Shown here piece after piece: positions 13,127 through 14,117 of a stretch of 14,117 bases of DNA. The notes beneath the pieces were generated by a model. That model made no database searches and was not told the DNA's origin. It saw nothing but the letters and a program-made list of their open reading frames with translations. This DNA is from Acidobacteriota bacterium (GTDB taxonomy: Bacteria > Acidobacteriota > Vicinamibacteria > Vicinamibacterales > SCN-69-37): contig JAKALV010000060.1 in the NCBI GenBank assembly GCA_021824055.1, positions 1-14,117 on the forward strand, written 5' to 3'. Each line of letters opens with the position of its first letter. Position 1 is the stretch's first letter. A program made the position numbers and the translations under genes.

Positions 13127-14117
13127 TCAGGACGGCTTGCCGATGGGCTCGTCCGCGGCGTCCGGCGGCAGCGCCCGCTCGCGGTCCGGCAATTCCAGCA
13201 GCGTCTGCGCCTGGAACGTCTTCACGATCGCCGGCCGTTCCCCGGGCGCGTCAACCTTGTCGGCCATCGGCACTTTCAATTCCTGAAGGCGGCGCACCGA
13301 CGGCATGACCCGGCGGTCGAATGACGCCACCGCCTTGTTGAACGCGTCCACGGCGCCCGCCAGATGGTCGCCGGCATCGTCGAAGTGCTTGAGCATCGTC
13401 ACGAGCCGCTCGCACAGCTCCTGGCCCACTTCCCGGATCTCTTCGGCATTGCGCGCGATGCTCTGCTGCTGCCAGCCGAACGCCACCGCGCGCAGGAGCG
13501 CCAGCAGCGTCATCGGCGTGGCCAGCACCACGTTCTCGCGCGCCGCGAACTCGAGCAGCTCGCCGTCGCGTTCGAACGCCGCGGACATCAGCGGCTCGAG
13601 CGGCAGGAACATCACGACGAATTCCGGTCCCGGGCCTTTGAACTGTTCCCAGTACTTCTTGTTGCCGAGCGCTTTCACGTGCTGCTTGACCTGCGCGGCG
13701 TGCTCGTCCAGATACCGTCCGCGTGCATCGTCGTGCGAAGCTTCCACGGCGCGCATGTAGGCTTCGATCGGCACCTTCGCGTCGACGACGATGCGCGTGC
13801 CGCCGGGCAGGCGCACCGTCATGTCGGGCTTCAGCCGCGAGTCGTCGCCGAGTTCCTGCTGTTCAAAATCGCAGTGCTCCAGCATTCCGGCGAGTTCGAC
13901 GATGCGCTTGAGCTGGATCTCGCCCCACTTGCCGCGCGTGTTCGGGGAACGGAGCGAGCGGGACAGGCCCTCGGCGGTCAGACGCAGCTGTTCCTGCGAC
14001 AGCGCGAGCGATGTGAGCTGCTCCTTGACGGCGCGGAAGGATCCTTCGCGATCGCGGTCGGCGCGGACGACCTGGGCCTGCACCTTGTCGAGCGTCTCGC
14101 GGACCGGCTTCAGCATC
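13127..14117 (-). CDS. rmuC: RmuC family protein, C-terminal part (5' end outside window)
   Basis: RmuC-like proteins limit recombination at inverted repeats and carry a nuclease-like core after an N-terminal coiled coil. The frame is open to the last base, so the membrane anchor and most of the coiled coil lie beyond the window; the Met in MLKPVRETLDKVQ is internal by comparison with the family. About 330 residues are visible. They include SPNTRGKWGEIQLKRIVELAGMLEHCDF, the core LKPDMTVRLPGGTRIVVDAKVPIEAY (PD...DAK, nuclease-type), KYWEQFKGPGPEFVVMFLPLEP and ENVVLATPMTLLALLRAVAFGWQQQ. All are RmuC signatures. The tail after LKVPMADKVDAPGERP is variable. The stop is 1 bp from that of the SIMPL gene. 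Confidence 0.93.
   Translation of the reverse strand, partial: MLKPVRETLDKVQAQVVRADRDREGSFRAVKEQLTSLALSQEQLRLTAEGLSRSLRSPNTRGKWGEIQLKRIVELAGMLEHCDFEQQELGDDSRLKPDMTVRLPGGTRIVVDAKVPIEAYMRAVEASHDDARGRYLDEHAAQVKQHVKALGNKKYWEQFKGPGPEFVVMFLPLEPLMSAAFERDGELLEFAARENVVLATPMTLLALLRAVAFGWQQQSIARNAEEIREVGQELCERLVTMLKHFDDAGDHLAGAVDAFNKAVASFDRRVMPSVRRLQELKVPMADKVDAPGERPAIVKTFQAQTLLELPDRERALPPDAADEPIGKPS

Noticed and set aside
1..14117. Phage, defence, toxin-antitoxin or secondary-metabolite system
   Set aside because: No gene carries the needed domains. Apart from the nagA insert and the AT-rich mntH gap, composition is even and genes look core or near-core.

Overview
The window is a high-GC, gene-dense stretch of an ordinary bacterial chromosome. 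It carries 17 protein-coding genes, two of them cut by the window edges. I see no rRNA, tRNA, CRISPR array, phage gene, transposase or defence island. A Gram-negative cell plan is suggested by a predicted outer-membrane beta-barrel protein and a likely lipoprotein. The mix of genes (DUF4097 repeat protein, S41 peptidase, SIMPL protein, a Cys-containing protein with an RG/GQ-rich tail, split homoserine dehydrogenase) resembles Acidobacteriota, perhaps the Vicinamibacteria side, but that is a moderate-confidence inference from memory.

Layout. 1-543 (+) is the C-terminal end of an S41 peptidase whose usual catalytic Lys position is Gln. After a promoter at 554-583 come a small Cys-containing protein with a disordered tail (668-1300, +) and the enoyl-ACP reductase fabI (1318-2091, +). 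A short PH-like protein (2096-2410, -) faces fabI and is divergent from nagA (2449-3717, +), which is coupled by ATGA to a DUF4097 repeat protein (3714-4664, +). Next are the divergent queuosine genes queC (4651-5313, -) and queD (5330-5755, +). 5734-8951 (-) is a manganese block read mntR, mntH, universal stress protein, outer-membrane protein. ubiE (8964-9737, +) diverges from mntR. On the minus strand follow hom, a class III CoA-transferase and a hypothetical protein (12378 down to 9679). The window ends with a SIMPL protein (12418-13125, +) and the 3' part of rmuC (13127-14117, -).

How it works together. Recognisable pathways are type II fatty-acid elongation (FabI), amino-sugar catabolism or recycling (NagA), preQ0 synthesis (QueC, QueD), Mn2+ import with a Mn-type DtxR/MntR repressor (MntR, MntH), menaquinone/ubiquinone methylation (UbiE) and homoserine formation for Thr/Met (Hom).

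Most unusual points. (1) An 83-bp near-perfect palindrome made of GTCCAGR heptamers lies in frame inside nagA and contains no stop codon in any of the six frames. (2) Five genes without a Shine-Dalgarno sequence each have a TAnnnT hexamer exactly 6 or 7 nt before their ATG, a pattern expected for leaderless transcripts. (3) A shared TARAGTGTAG motif sits in two divergent gaps and gives overlapping -10-like elements on both strands. (4) Five convergent gene pairs meet with a gap of 4 bp or less or with overlap, leaving no room for a terminator between them.
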